Shown piece after piece: positions 35,778 through 45,283 of a stretch of 64,000 nucleotides of DNA; the first letter of the stretch is position 1; each line of letters begins with the position of its first letter. The position numbers and the translations under genes were made by a program. Source of the DNA: Bryobacterales bacterium (GTDB lineage: Bacteria > Acidobacteriota > Terriglobia > Bryobacterales > Bryobacteraceae). The notes under the pieces are model-generated. The model had not been told where the DNA came from. It was given only the letters and a program-made list of their open reading frames with translations, and ran no database searches. The stretch spans positions 1 to 64,000 of the forward strand of contig PLRS01000004.1 in the NCBI GenBank assembly GCA_003164035.1, read 5' to 3'.

Positions 35778-35975
35778 TCAAAGAATGGCTATCAGAGTGC
35801 GGAAAGGAAGGCCCAAGAGGGTGCCGCAACTCACGCCGATACCGTTCGCGATCACATCCCCGAGTTCCACGGAGCGCCCGGGGGAGAAGTGTTGGCCGCC
35901 TTCGAGGAGAACCCCGAGGACGAACATCGAGAGGCCGGCCATGATTCCCCGGCGCCTGTCCTGGAACCCCATCAC
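35778..35975 (-). pseudogene. VanZ-like protein, C-terminal fragment (copy 1)
   Basis: Reads GLSMFVLGVLLEGGQHFSPG, then RSVELGDVIANGIGVSCGTL and LGLPFRTLIAIL and stop. The EGxQxFxPxRxxExxDVxANxxGxxxG pattern is VanZ-like. The N-terminal half is missing. Its last ~60 bases plus about 130 bases beyond the stop (to about 35655) are repeated at 46180-46370. Confidence 0.65.
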
Positions 35976-35977
35976 GG

Positions 35978-36400
35978 GCAGAAACCTCCCGCAATCTCGA
36001 AGAGGCTGCGCGTGAGAGCGGCGTCAACGAAAGGACCCTGCGGCGATGGATGAAGCTGCCAGAATTCCAGACCGCGCATCTGCTGGCCCGCCGGGACATG
36101 ATGAAACAGGTCCACGCCCGCATGCAGCAAAGCTGCCGAGCCGCCCTTTCGGTACAGTTGATGCTGATGGCCGACGCCAAGACATCGGCCTCCATCAGGG
36201 CGCGCGTCTCCCAGTACATCCTGGAGAGCGGCAACAAGTCGCTCGATCAGGACATCACTGAAGGGCTGGAATCGGGCCTCCTGGACTACCAGGATAATGG
36301 GGACGAAGAATATGAGGAGTACGAGGTGGATGGAGCCGACGAGGTAGACATAGTGCCTGAGCTTGACGAAACGGCACGAAAAAAACTGATCGGCGCTTGA
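35978..36400 (+). pseudogene. HTH-containing phage/mobile-type protein, start lost
   Basis: The frame reads LEEAARESGVNERTLRRWMK then LPEFQTAHLLARRDMMKQVH and ends in a very acidic tail (DNGDEEYEEYEVDG). The AARESGVxERTLRRWxxxPxF unit is the helix-turn-helix start of a family common near mobile elements in Acidobacteriota and Planctomycetes. Its own N-terminus is not in frame upstream. An internal ATG at 36050 gives a 116-residue open frame that could still be made. Confidence 0.5.
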
Positions 36401-36573
36401 CCGTGGTCGGGACACAGTTTCCGCGTGATCCGCTCCTTCCGCTGCAGGGTCACCGGGTAGCTACTCGAATCGCCGAGGCAATCGGAGGTTCGGAAACATC
36501 GCCGCGGAATGTCCGGCGGGCACGACTCGAGGGCAGCGCCAGTGCAGCGGGTGTCGCATGGGAAGTGAAACGC

Positions 36574-36876
36574 TCAGGCCGCCTCGGTGCGGGGTCGCAC
36601 GGCGCGTTCGATCTCTTTCAGCTTTGTTTGTCTGGCCATACGCAGGTCATACTCTAACTGGAGGCCAAGCCAGAATTCGGCGGATGTCCCCAGATACCGA
36701 GCCAGGCGCAGGGCCGTGTCGGCGGTGACGCCGCGCCGGCCGCGAACGATGTCGTTGAGGCGGGTTGCCGTAACGCCCAGGTTGGTCGCAAGCTGGTTCA
36801 CGCTCATGTCGAGGGGCTTCAAGACGTCCTCCAGGAGCGTTTCGCCGGGATGTGGCGGGGGAATCAGTTTAGGCAT
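36574..36876 (-). CDS. higA: HigA-family antitoxin (module 1)
   Basis: 100 residues, XRE-type helix-turn-helix antitoxin: HPGETLLEDVLKPLDMSVNQ, ATRLNDIVRGRRGVTADTAL and RLARYLGTSAEFWLGLQ are all HigA/VapI signatures. It follows the toxin gene by 17 bases, the toxin-first order typical of higBA. It should autorepress the pair. Its partner toxin is frameshifted (36894-37172), so it may now be an orphan antitoxin. Confidence 0.92.
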   Translation of the reverse strand: MPKLIPPPHPGETLLEDVLKPLDMSVNQLATNLGVTATRLNDIVRGRRGVTADTALRLARYLGTSAEFWLGLQLEYDLRMARQTKLKEIERAVRPRTEAA

Positions 36877-36893
36877 TTAGGGTTTCCTTCATT

Positions 36894-37172
36894 TAATGGT
36901 AGTCGGTAATCTCGACGTCGAAAGCATCCCCCTCATTCCAGCCGAAGCGGATGCGGTATTGGTCGTTGATCCGAATGCTGTACAGCCCTTTGCGATTTCC
37001 TTCTAGCGTTTCCAGCCGGTTTCCGGGAAGCAAGGCCAAGTCGCGGAGCGTGGTTGCCCGATTCAGGTGGAAGAGCTTGCGCAGCCGCGATTTTTTCTAC
37101 GCCATGAAGCTTTTTCGAGAATTGTTGCCGAAAGATCTTTTCCGTCTCGGTATCTCGAAAAGAGCGAATCAT
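36894..37172 (-). pseudogene. higB: HigB-family toxin, frameshifted (module 1)
   Basis: ATG 37172 reads MIRSFRDTETEKIFRQQFSK then loses homology after a run of six A (37091-37096 as T on the plus strand). Shifting the frame there restores [40 protein letters not shown] and FDVEITDYH with stop at 36894. Compare the intact HigB at 38678. A homopolymer shift could be real decay or a sequencing error. Confidence 0.85.
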
Positions 37173-37564
37173 AATATATCGTATATCGGCAAACGGCAAA
37201 ACATCAAGGAGAAACTACCTAAGGTGCCTAAGGGATTATGGGCGACGACGGTTTCAAGCCGCCATGCAGCAACCGGGATACCCGCCTGGGCCGCGAGCGT
37301 CAGTGCCACGGCTTCCCACAAGACGGTGTTCACCTCGTCTCCCAGGTTCGAAAACTTGGCAATCGCCAGATGGCCGTCGCGGTCCCGGACCGAGGCTTTC
37401 GGACGGGCACCACCGAGCGATGAGCCGGGTGCGAGGAGTAAGCGCAAATCCTCGTCGCTCTCCGTATCGCTCAAGACATGCTCCGCGGCTAAGAGAAGTC
37501 GAGGCAGTTCGATCAGCGGCGGAATCTTCGCGGGCTCCAATGTGTGACCAAAGGCGATTCTCAA
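37173..37564 (-). pseudogene. HipA-like kinase toxin, internal fragment
   Basis: Reads PPLIELPRLLLAAEHVLSD, then LLLAPGSSLGGARPKASVRD and GHLAIAKFSNLGDEVNTVLW EAVALTLAAQAGIPV, the N-lobe with the GGARPKA ATP loop and the AIAKF lysine of HipA-family Ser/Thr kinases. The N-terminal subdomain and the whole catalytic C-lobe are missing. The fragment runs directly into the HigB start region. Confidence 0.75.
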
Positions 37565-37663
37565 GGACAGGGATTACGGCGTGAACCCTGCGGAGAACTG
37601 GACGATGGCTAGACATAGGAATCCGGCAACGGTGGGCGCTGGGCCGCAAGGTTCTCGAAAGGC

Positions 37664-38461
37664 TCAAGCCCAGCCGCGGAGGCGATACACCCACAGGCCC
37701 AACCACTCGTGCAGGGCTTTTTCGGAAAGCTCCATGCTCTCTGCCTTTGGCAGCCAGAGAAGCAGTGGATTGGACCCCTCCCATCCGGTCCGGAAATCGG
37801 CAGGGGCCGGAACCACCTCGAATCCAACCTTGCGAAACGCCGCTGCGGCGCGCGGCATATGCATCGCGGAGGTGACCAGAATGATCTTCCGGGTACCGCG
37901 CGCCGAGAGGATCCGATAACTGAACAGGGCGTTCCCTCGCGTGTCGATAGAGTTTTCTTCCACCTCAATGGCGGCGGCCGGAATGCCCCACTCCTCAAGT
38001 AGGCCGCTCATGGAGCGAGCCTCGGAGCCGTGGTGTGGGTCCCCCAGCCAGGGATTGTTACCGCCGCTGCAGATCACCAGCGGTGCTTTCCCAGCGCGGA
38101 AGAGGCGATAGGCGACAAGCAGGCGGTCGCTGGAATCGGCGAGAGCACTCGCATGGTGCACCTGGTTGGGCGTGTGAACTGTGCCGCCGAGCACGACGAT
38201 CGCCGGCGCCTCGGGCATTTGGGCGACACCGGAATCGCGATACTGTGCCTCCAGCGGTCGTGTGAGCGTCAGCGAGACTTCTGGACACGAGAACACTGCC
38301 AGGACGAGTATCGATGTGGCCAGCAATCGCAGAGCCAGAGACCGTCTTCTCCAGCTAATGATGCCGCCCACGGCAAGCAACAGAGCCCAGTGGAATGGAT
38401 CGAAGAACAAGGCGAGGAATTTACTGGCGTAGTTGTACACGAGGGACCCGTAGGCAATCAT
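37664..38461 (-). CDS. YdcF/ElyC-type DUF218 membrane protein
   Basis: 265 residues from ATG 38461 (MIAYGSLVYNYASKFLALFF). Two N-terminal membrane helices are followed by a DUF218 domain: AIVVLGGTVHTPN, RLLVAYRLFRAGKAPLVICS GG, EENSIDTRGNALFS and LVTSAMHMPRAAAAF. The ElyC/SanA-like family is linked to cell-envelope polysaccharide metabolism. Its 3' end is duplicated as a short remnant at 47780-47845. Further upstream in-frame codons contain no domain and are not used. Confidence 0.87.
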   Translation of the reverse strand: MIAYGSLVYNYASKFLALFFDPFHWALLLAVGGIISWRRRSLALRLLATSILVLAVFSCPEVSLTLTRPLEAQYRDSGVAQMPEAPAIVVLGGTVHTPNQVHHASALADSSDRLLVAYRLFRAGKAPLVICSGGNNPWLGDPHHGSEARSMSGLLEEWGIPAAAIEVEENSIDTRGNALFSYRILSARGTRKIILVTSAMHMPRAAAAFRKVGFEVVPAPADFRTGWEGSNPLLLWLPKAESMELSEKALHEWLGLWVYRLRGWA

Positions 38462-38677
38462 AATCCGTGGCGCGGGTCGTGCGCCACACTTTCCAATTGC
38501 TGCCCAGTGGGGAGAGCAGTGAACCACTCGTCTCCAACGCTCCTGGTTCGCGCAGTACGTGGAGCCCGAAGAGAGGAAGGAATGCAACAACCGGCCCTGC
38601 TCATTCCGGTGAAGATGGGGTGGAATGGGGCCCGTGTAATGAGCGTCATTTAACTGGTGTCGTGATATACTTTCGGT

Positions 38678-38956
38678 GTGATCCGCTCCTTCCGCTGCAG
38701 GGACACCGAGGAGTTGTTCCATCGCCAGCGGAACCGGAAGTTCGGCAATATCGGCAAGATCGCGCGCCGAGAACTGCGCCTGCTCGACGACGCAGAAACC
38801 CTGGCAGACGTTGCGGCCGTTCCGGGAAACCGGCTCGAAGCTCTGAGCGGCGGCAGAGAGGGGCAGCACAGCATCCGAATCGACGATCAGTGGCGAATCT
38901 GCTTCGTCTGGAGAAAGGGCGCTGCGGAGAATGTCGAGATTGTCGATTACCATTAG
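38678..38956 (+). CDS. higB: HigB-family toxin (module 2, intact)
   Basis: 92 residues, GTG start. RelE-fold mRNA interferase-like toxin with IRSFRCRDTEELFHRQRNRK, VPGNRLEALSGGREGQHSIR and DDQWRICFVW...VEIVDYH, all typical of HigB. Followed 15 bases later by higA. The first ~25 bases of this gene recur at 36424-36450, a remnant of a further copy. Confidence 0.93.
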   Translation: MIRSFRCRDTEELFHRQRNRKFGNIGKIARRELRLLDDAETLADVAAVPGNRLEALSGGREGQHSIRIDDQWRICFVWRKGAAENVEIVDYH

Positions 38957-38971
38957 CGAGGTGATTAGCGC

Positions 38972-39277
38972 ATGGCAAACAAAGATCGGCTTCCACCCAT
39001 TCATCCCGGCGAAATTCTCCGCGAAGAGTTCCTGTGCCCTCTTGGCATGTCTTCCCATGGGCTGGCGATGGCACTTCGCGTGCCAGCGACGCGGATCAAC
39101 GACATTGTGAATGAAAAGCGCGGCATCACGGCGGATACCGCCCTGCGGCTGGCCCGCTACTTCGGCACGACGTCCAGATTCTGGATGAACATGCAGGCTT
39201 CCTGGGAGTTGGAGGTGGCAGAGGATCAGTCGGGCAAAGCGGTAGAGCGTGAGGTGCTGCCCAGAACGGCCGCGTGA
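38972..39277 (+). CDS. higA: HigA-family antitoxin (module 2)
   Basis: 101 residues: PPIHPGEILREEFLCPLGMS, VPATRINDIVNEKRGITADT, RYFGTTSRFWMNMQASWELE. XRE-type DNA-binding antitoxin that neutralises HigB and autorepresses. Clearly related to, but diverged from, the module 1 antitoxin, so the two modules are not a recent tandem copy. Confidence 0.93.
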   Translation: MANKDRLPPIHPGEILREEFLCPLGMSSHGLAMALRVPATRINDIVNEKRGITADTALRLARYFGTTSRFWMNMQASWELEVAEDQSGKAVEREVLPRTAA

Positions 39278-39612
39278 GGCCCCTGGAGTCCGAAGTCCGG
39301 ACACGCCACGGGCCGGGGCGGCTCACACGATGGAAGGAATAATAACTCCGCAGCGGACGATTCCAGGCGCGAGTACCGAAGTGTCGATCACCCCTCTGCG
39401 CCGATCTTTTTGGTCCACCGACAGTGATTGCCGGCGATCCCTTTTGGTCGGCTCGGCAGCCGCGAATCGCCTCCACTATTGGGGGTTTCCTGACGCCGGA
39501 TAAATCGCGCGCTGCTGCCTCCAAACTGGGACTTTCGGAGCTTAGATTGGAGGTACAATTCACGAATGGTAGTACCTCCCCGTGAAAGATTGACGACGAA
39601 AATTGCTTATTT
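39278..39612. other. Gene-free stretch before the subtilase
   Basis: 335 bases with no frame that resembles a protein on either strand and no copy of the dispersed repeats. The promoter of the subtilase gene presumably lies in its AT-richer right end (about 39540-39612), but I cannot point to convincing boxes. Confidence 0.5.
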
Positions 39613-42600
39613 ATGTCATGTAAATTGAGCATGTCTTATCCGACTGTTGCGGTTGCCCGTTGCCACACCTTGCTTGCGCTGTCGCTGGTGGCGGGACTCT
39701 TGGTCCTGCCGGCCTTTGGGCAACACCCCGCGCCCAGGCGTAAAGCTGCCGTGGCCAGACGGACCACCGGCCTGGGCAAACACACCGCTGTGCGTCAAAT
39801 GACCATGCCGGGCCGTTACGTAATGGTGCTGCCGGATGCGCCGGTTTTGGCCCAGTATCACACGCCGGAGGAGGCTGCAACACCCGATGCGAAGGCCTAC
39901 CGTGCCCGGATTGAAAGCCGCCAGCAGGCCATGATACAGGTCTTGCAGGCGCGCAATATTCGGGTCACCAGCCGGGTTTCGAACGTGCTCAACGCGCTGT
40001 TCGTCGTTGCCCCTGGGCAGGCCATCGAAGAACTGCGGAGCATCCCAGGAGTGTCTTCAGTTACCCCCATGCGCCGGTTTGAAGCCAGTCTGGACCGCGC
40101 TGTGCAACTGGTCAACGCACCGGCGGCGTGGGCGGCGCTGGGCGGATCTACCAACGCGGGGGCGGGCGTCAAGATCGGCATTCTCGATTCGGGGCTCGAA
40201 CTTACCAACCCGATGTTTCAGGATCCCAGCCTGAGCGTACCGGCCGGCTTCCCCAAATGCACCCCGACTGCCGGCGAGTATCCGGCGGGCTGGACATACA
40301 ACTCCAGTTCGACCGCCGACTGTGCTTTCACCAATAGCAAGGTCATCGCGGCGCGGAGTTATGTGAGGCTGCTGGCGGTGGGCTCGAATCCAGCCGATTA
40401 TGCCGCCGATTCCGAACCGGACGATTACACGCCGCGCGACCGCTACGGGCACGGCACTGCGGTAGCGTCGGTAGCCGCCGGCAACGCCGTCACTGCGCCG
40501 GCGGTTTCGTCCACCGGTGGCACGATCAGGCTGCAGGGGATGGCGCCCAAGGCGTGGATTGGCAATTACAAGATCGCGGGCTCGTTCGGCTTCGCCAGTG
40601 ACGAGTCCATGATCAACGCCGTGGATGACGCGGTGACGGACGGCATGGACGTGATTACCACCTCGTGGGGTTCCCCCTCGATTGGCTCCCCGGCTATCAC
40701 CGCGGCCTCCAGCGATCCGGTAGCGGCGGCGTTCGAAACCGCGGTGATGGCCGGCAAGGTGGTGCTGGCGGCGGCTGGCGATAGCGGCGACGATGGTCTT
40801 TTCTCATACCCGACCTTCAACACGATTTCGTCTCCATCCAACGCTCCCGACGTGATCTCGGTCGGCGCCACCCTCAACTCGCACGGCATGATGCCCGCGG
40901 TTTCGGTGAATGCTTCGGGCGCGCCTTTTAATTTGCAGCACATTCAGGCCATGATGAGCGACTCGTATTTTTATCCCTCGGCGGATGGCGCCAACGTTGC
41001 GCCGCTCGTCGATGTGGATTTGCTCGATGGTACCGGCCTCGCCTGCGTGCCGCTTGCGGCCGGCTCCCTCAACGGCGCGTTTGCCCTGATTAGAGTGACC
41101 GCCAGTTGCCCGGTTGCCGGCACCAGCGCGAACGGCGTCTACGACCAGCAGGCGTTGAATGCGCAGAACGCGGGTGCCATCGGATTTATCTGGTATCAAT
41201 CCAATTCGACATCGATTTACCGTTCCCCCTACGCCAGAGGCATCAACGAGTACGGCCCTGGCGTGGTGATCTCAAATTCCGACGGACTGAATCTCAAAGC
41301 CTACATCGATGCCAATCCGGGCGGATCTGTGACCATCGACACGGCCGGCGCCGAAATGGACTTGACCACTTAGGGCAGCTACTTCGGTTTTGGCACTACC
41401 AGTAACCCGATCCCGTCCCTTGCCGCCAATACGGTGGCCAGCTATTCCTCCTTCGGTCCCACTCCGGACGGGCAGTTGAAGCCCGACCTGGTAGCCACTG
41501 GCGGTGATGATGTGCATCTCTTCCCCGATCCGAACGACTATTCCTTGCCCTCCACGGTGGGAATGTATATGGCCGGCGAAACGTTCGACGCCGGGGATGC
41601 GATCCTTTATACAACCAACGGCTTCGCGGCCGCTGATGGCACCAGTTTCTCCACTCCTTTGACCGCCGGAGCGGCCGCGCTCCTGAAACAGGCCCACCCC
41701 TCGCTCAACGGCCGGCAGATCAAGTCTCTGCTGGTGAACAACGCGGCACAGACGGTTACCGTGGAGGACTACTACGGGGCGCCGGTGGACGCCGAATGGA
41801 TCGGCGCCGGCCTGCTAGATGCGGGAGCGGCCATCACCGCGAACGTGACGGCGGTGCCTTCTTCGGCTTCTTTCGGCATCGTCAGCTCGGCTCCGGCGCC
41901 GATCGATATCACCCTGACAAATATTGGCTCCGGTTCGGTGACGCTGGCCGCCAGCGTGAGTTGCTGCTCGGTTGATTCGGGCGAGGGAACCGTGACTACC
42001 GGCGTAAATCTGGGTTCGACCAAAATCATGCCCAGCTTGTCGAGCTCCACGCTGGCCGCGGGCGGCACAGCAACTCTCACCGTGACCTTTTCGGGACCGC
42101 TGCCCGCGGCGGGTGAATACTCCGGCGCGGTGATCCTCACCGGTTCGGCTACCACACTGCGAATTCCGTTCATGTTCATTGTCAAGAGCAATGTGGGCTA
42201 CAACGTGGTTATGTTCCTGTCCTGCTGCGACAGCAACGGCACCTATTCCTTCGCAGGGGCACCTGGCTCGGATATGAATCCGAGTGGATATCCGATCCTG
42301 CAGGTTACCGACACCACCGGCGCGCCCATCGCCAACGCCTCCGCGCCGATTACCGCCTCAGGCGGCCTGACGTTGAAGAGCGCTCCTGGCGGGCCGGCGT
42401 GCTCTCCGGCCAGCAGCACAACTTCCATCACCTGCTCCACGGACCCTTACGGGTTCCTTTACTTCGACGCCGTGCTGCCGGCCAGCATCGCAACGTCGTT
42501 TCTCACCATCAACATGAATTCGCTTGTGGGGCAGTCGGTCGAAGTCTATGCCTACCTGGTCACCACCACCCCAAGGCTGAACAGCGAAACGAGCGCCCAG

Positions 42601-43293
42601 CCCGGAGTCGTGGACGGAGCCGCCTTCTTGCCAACCATCGCTCCCGGGTCGTACGTCTCGCTATTTGGCTCGAACTTGATCAACTACACCGCTTCCAATA
42701 CCTTCACCAACCTGGCACTGCAGCTCGATACGGTGACGGTGAGTTTCGACGTAGGCTCTGGCGTGACCTATCCCGGCTACCCTATCTATATCAGTCCCAC
42801 GCAAATCAATGTCTTTGCTCCATGGGAGCTGCAAAATTATTCCTCGGCGCAAGTAAAGGTGACGAGCGATACCGGACTCTCATCCAATGTCGTGACTGTG
42901 AACATCTCGAATGCCGCGCCGCAGTTTTTCAACTACAACAGTGGCACGGCTATTGCCACGGATTTGTCCTACAACCTGATCACCAACAGCTCTGCGGCCA
43001 AGCGCGGCAGCACGATCCTGCTCTGGGCCGACGGGCTGGGACCGGTGACGAACCAGCCTTATAGTGGAGTGCCGGCGGTCGCGGCTCCTCTGTCGTACAC
43101 CACCACTACACCCACCGTAACCATCGGCGGCCAGAGCGCAACGGTAGTGTATGCGGTCCTGGCGCCCGACTACCCCGGGCTGTATCAGGTCGCCGTGACC
43201 GTGCCGTCCAACGCCACGACCGGTTCGGCGGTGCCCATCTCGCTCACCGTCGGCGGCCAAACTACGGCAGCAGCGACGCTGCCGGTGCAGTAG
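39613..43293 (+). pseudogene. Secreted subtilase (S8) with Solibacter C-terminal domain, split by one in-frame TAG
   Basis: One reading frame of 1226 codons interrupted only by TAG at 41371 (codon 587). Signal region MSYPTVAVARCHTLLALSLV (from an alternative ATG at 39631), an inhibitor-like propeptide to about 150, catalytic Asp192 (IGILDSG) and His280 (YGHGTAVASVAAGN), then a protease-associated-type insert. After the TAG come SSFGPTPDGQLKPDLVATGG and the catalytic Ser678 (GTSFSTPLTAGAAALL), Ig-like repeats, and the C-terminal domain found in Solibacter proteins (IAPGSYVSLFGSNL, ISPTQINVFAPWEL, LLWADGLGPVTNQPY). The stop therefore separates Ser from Asp/His. Either a recent pseudogene, a base-call error, or readthrough. 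Confidence 0.88.
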
Positions 43294-43314
43294 GTGGGGA
43301 GCCTAAGCCCCGCG

Positions 43315-43404
43315 ATGGCGCGGACGCTCGTTTATTGTCGTCTGTTGGGAGCCGCGCTACGGCGGAGGGCTAAAAGACCACGAAAAGCAATGGTCTGTCC
43401 CACC
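43315..43404. repeat. Nested two-hairpin repeat, copy 3 (decayed)
   Basis: CGGACGCTCGTTTATTGTCG begins and AAGCAATGGTCTGTCCCACC ends a unit aligned with 16861-16952 and 54846-54939; several arm mismatches. It lies 22 bases after the subtilase stop. The remainder of 43405-43587 shows nothing. Confidence 0.8.
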
Positions 43405-43587
43405 GTCCCACTCGGCGATTTGTGCGGATCGATAAAGCCGCTACCAAGTTCCAGGTAGGCTGCCTTCGGGCGAGCCCCGGAACGCCTCAGTGTCATTCGG
43501 AAACAGGTGCTACTACAGATCGCCAGTTCCCTCGGCTCCCGCTCAGAAAAGTACGTTTTCAGATGATCGTTGACACATCGGGACTGA

Positions 43588-43899
43588 TCACTGCGGCGGC
43601 CGCTGGCGGGTTTCCAACATCAGGAGCCGTTCTTCGATTGCGGCGAGGCGCTGGGTAGTGGAGGAGTCGGCGGTTTCGAGGCGGACCATGCGGGCGAAGT
43701 TGCCGCGGGCAAAGGCTTCGATGCCGCGCAGGATTTCGGTCTGCATGTCGCGCATGGCTTCGATGGTGCGGTGCTCGGCGGCGGTCGTGCGCTGCTCCGC
43801 AGTCGCCACCCGCGTTTCGACGCGATTGATTCCGTCCTTTACTTCACCGATTTCTCGGGAGAGCGAGTCGAACCGGTCCATCAGGATCTTGTCATCCAT
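43588..43899 (-). CDS. Small coiled-coil protein of unknown function
   Basis: 103 residues, almost entirely helical with heptad-like spacing (DGINRVETRVATAEQRTTAA, TQRLAAIEERLLMLETRQ). No membrane segment or signal. No recognised family. A 13-base palindrome ATAAGCGGCTTAT lies 14 bases before the start codon and recurs before the next small gene. Confidence 0.65.
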   Translation of the reverse strand: MDDKILMDRFDSLSREIGEVKDGINRVETRVATAEQRTTAAEHRTIEAMRDMQTEILRGIEAFARGNFARMVRLETADSSTTQRLAAIEERLLMLETRQRPPQ

Positions 43900-43913
43900 A
43901 TACTCAGTGTACC

Positions 43914-43929
43914 ATAAGCGGCTTATTAT
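43914..43929. promoter_or_regulatory. Palindromic operator-like site 1
   Basis: ATAAGCGGCTTATTAT. The inner ATAAGC-G-GCTTAT is a perfect palindrome. Positioned 14 bases upstream of the minus-strand start at 43899, where a repressor could block transcription or the 5' leader. Confidence 0.5.
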
Positions 43930-44115
43930 GGAGGACTATCTCCCGGGTTTCTTTCTCTTCGCCGCCGCCGCCCGCCGCCCAGCCGCCGCCTTCCTCGCAA
44001 TTGCCTGCCGCTCCTCATCGGTCAGGGAAGCAAAGCCTTTTTTCGTGCCCGTTACCTTACCGCCCTTGCTCCCGATATCGGCGAGGTACCGGCTGATCGC
44101 ACTCTTCGCTGCCAT
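43927..44115 (-). CDS. Small basic Lys/Arg-rich protein
   Basis: 62 residues: MAAKSAISRYLADIGSKGGK then VTGTKKGFASLTDEERQAIA and an Arg-rich tail. The SKGGK...LTDEERQAIARKAA pattern recalls short basic proteins of the KGG/histone H1-like sort seen near mobile DNA. A relative of the same pattern ends at 44260. A second ATAAGCGGCTT site lies 12 bases upstream of its ATG. Confidence 0.6.
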
Positions 44116-44127
44116 GCAACTACTACC

Positions 44128-44138
44128 ATAAGCGGCTT
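44128..44138. promoter_or_regulatory. Palindromic operator-like site 2 (partial)
   Basis: ATAAGCGGCTT followed by CTG, so the right arm is one base short of the full palindrome. It is 12 bases before the minus-strand start at 44115, matching the spacing of site 1. On the minus strand both sites read CCGCTTATGGTA just ahead of the gene. Confidence 0.45.
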
Positions 44139-44169
44139 CTGAGTTCTTCGCAACCTTCCGCGTGGCATC

Positions 44170-44185
44170 ATAAGCGGCTTATTAT
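44170..44185. promoter_or_regulatory. Palindromic operator-like site 3
   Basis: ATAAGCGGCTTATTAT, identical to site 1 over 16 bases. It lies 42 bases from site 2, about four helical turns, as in a paired operator. Confidence 0.45.
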
Positions 44186-44259
44186 AACGTAGCTTTCGTA
44201 GACCGGACCAGCCGCGAGGCCTAAGAGGCAGGCGGTACAGGGCGAAAGCCGCCGAGGAT

Positions 44260-44400
44260 TTAGTCCTTCTTCCGTCCGCGCCCGCCAGCCTTGCCCGCCC
44301 GTCGCGCAATCTCGCTGCGTTGTTCGGGCGTCAACTTCGTTAGCCGGGCCTTGCCGGCCTTACTCCGGGTTGGCTCGGGCGATTGGCAGGATGAGCCAAC
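44260..44400 (-). pseudogene. Fragment of a small basic SKAGKA-type protein
   Basis: The minus-strand end reads TRSKAGKARLTKLTPEQRSE then IARRAGKAGGRGRKKD and stops at 44260. It resembles the 43927-44115 protein in pattern. No credible start lies close by: the frame continues upstream through low-complexity and repeat DNA, so the start has probably been lost. Confidence 0.45.
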
Positions 44401-44474
44401 TTCGGCGGGAGATGGAGGCTGAGGCGGCCTGAGGCTGGGAGTTGAGGCAATAGGGGGAAAAGGAAATGCCGACG

Positions 44475-44572
44475 CGGCGTGGCTGGATAGCGGATACGCG
44501 GGCGTCCGCCAGCCACGCACGCCTTGGCGCCGGGCAGGACTCATTGGGGCACGCCGACCCGTATAATGCTGC
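44475..44572. repeat. ~95-bp repeat, first of a pair with 45355-45450
   Basis: CGTGGCTGGATAGCGGATAC ... CAGCCACGCACGCCTTGGCG ... CACGCCGACCC aligns with 45355-45450 (CGTGGCTGGATACCGGAGAC ... CAGTCACGCACGCCTCGCCG ... CCCGCCGACCC). Each unit contains an internal inverted repeat, CGTGGCTGG/CCAGCCACG. The two copies bracket the RelE-type module. Confidence 0.75.
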
Positions 44573-44802
44573 GCTTTGCCTAAGTGGTGAGATAGCGAAA
44601 GGACTTTGGCAATTCCGGTCAAGGTGGAAAAAGTCGGGTAAGAATAAGCTCTGCTTGCGTGAGTCACCACAGAAAGAGTCAGGCTGTCTTTTGGGGGATC
44701 ATGATCCGCAGGAAGAAATAGTGCGTGCGGTCCAGGAGTTGCTTTGGCCGCACCGATCCGCGGATGCCGGCAGAGAGAGTAAACTCGAAAAGAGGAGGTG
44801 TT

Positions 44803-45039
44803 ATGGCCGATATCGACCGCCACGAGTTGCACACCTTGGTAGACCAGATTCCCGAGAGCGATGTGCCGGCGGCGCGCAAGATCCTGCGCGCGTTGGCGGA
44901 TCCAGTGGAACTGGCGATGCTGACCGCGCCGCTTGACGATGAGCCGGAGACGGAAGAAGAGCGAGCCTCGGTGGCGTCATCTCTGGCCGACGCCTCTCCT
45001 GATATCCCATTTGAACAGCTCCGACGCAAACGGGCATGA
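44803..45039 (+). CDS. Antitoxin of a RelE/ParE-type module
   Basis: 78 residues, ATG 44803 preceded by GAGGAGGTG. MADIDRHELHTLVDQIPESD and DVPAARKILRALADPVELAM, then an acidic end. The pattern is that of short antitoxin-like proteins encoded ahead of RelE toxins, with a helical N-terminus and partner-binding tail. It overlaps the downstream toxin frame by about 29 bases. Confidence 0.75.
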   Translation: MADIDRHELHTLVDQIPESDVPAARKILRALADPVELAMLTAPLDDEPETEEERASVASSLADASPDIPFEQLRRKRA

Positions 45040-45283
45040 ACGAGTCCTGTTTCGCCCGCAGGCGGTCAGGGATCTGGAACGATTACCGAACCGCAACCGG
45101 GACCAGGTGGAGGGGGCCATCGAACGGTTTGCCCAAACCGGTTTTGGCGACATAAAGATGCTGGCGGGGGAGGGGCGCCAATTCAGGTTGCGCGTGGGAG
45201 ACTGGCGAGTTCGTTTCGTGTATGAGAAGCCAGACATCATCCGGATTCTGCACATTCGCAACCGCCGCGAAGCGTACCGTTGA
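45011..45283 (+). CDS. RelE/ParE-family toxin
   Basis: About 90 residues: VLFRPQAVRDLERLPNRNRD, then VEGAIERFAQTGFGDIKML, GRQFRLRVGDWRVRFVYE and IIRILHIRNRREAYR, the complete RelE fold with the basic C-terminal RNA-cleavage region. No ATG lies in frame at the right place. TTG 45011 inside the antitoxin end is the best start, implying translational coupling. ATG 45036 is in another frame. Confidence 0.87.
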   Translation: MNSSDANGHERVLFRPQAVRDLERLPNRNRDQVEGAIERFAQTGFGDIKMLAGEGRQFRLRVGDWRVRFVYEKPDIIRILHIRNRREAYR

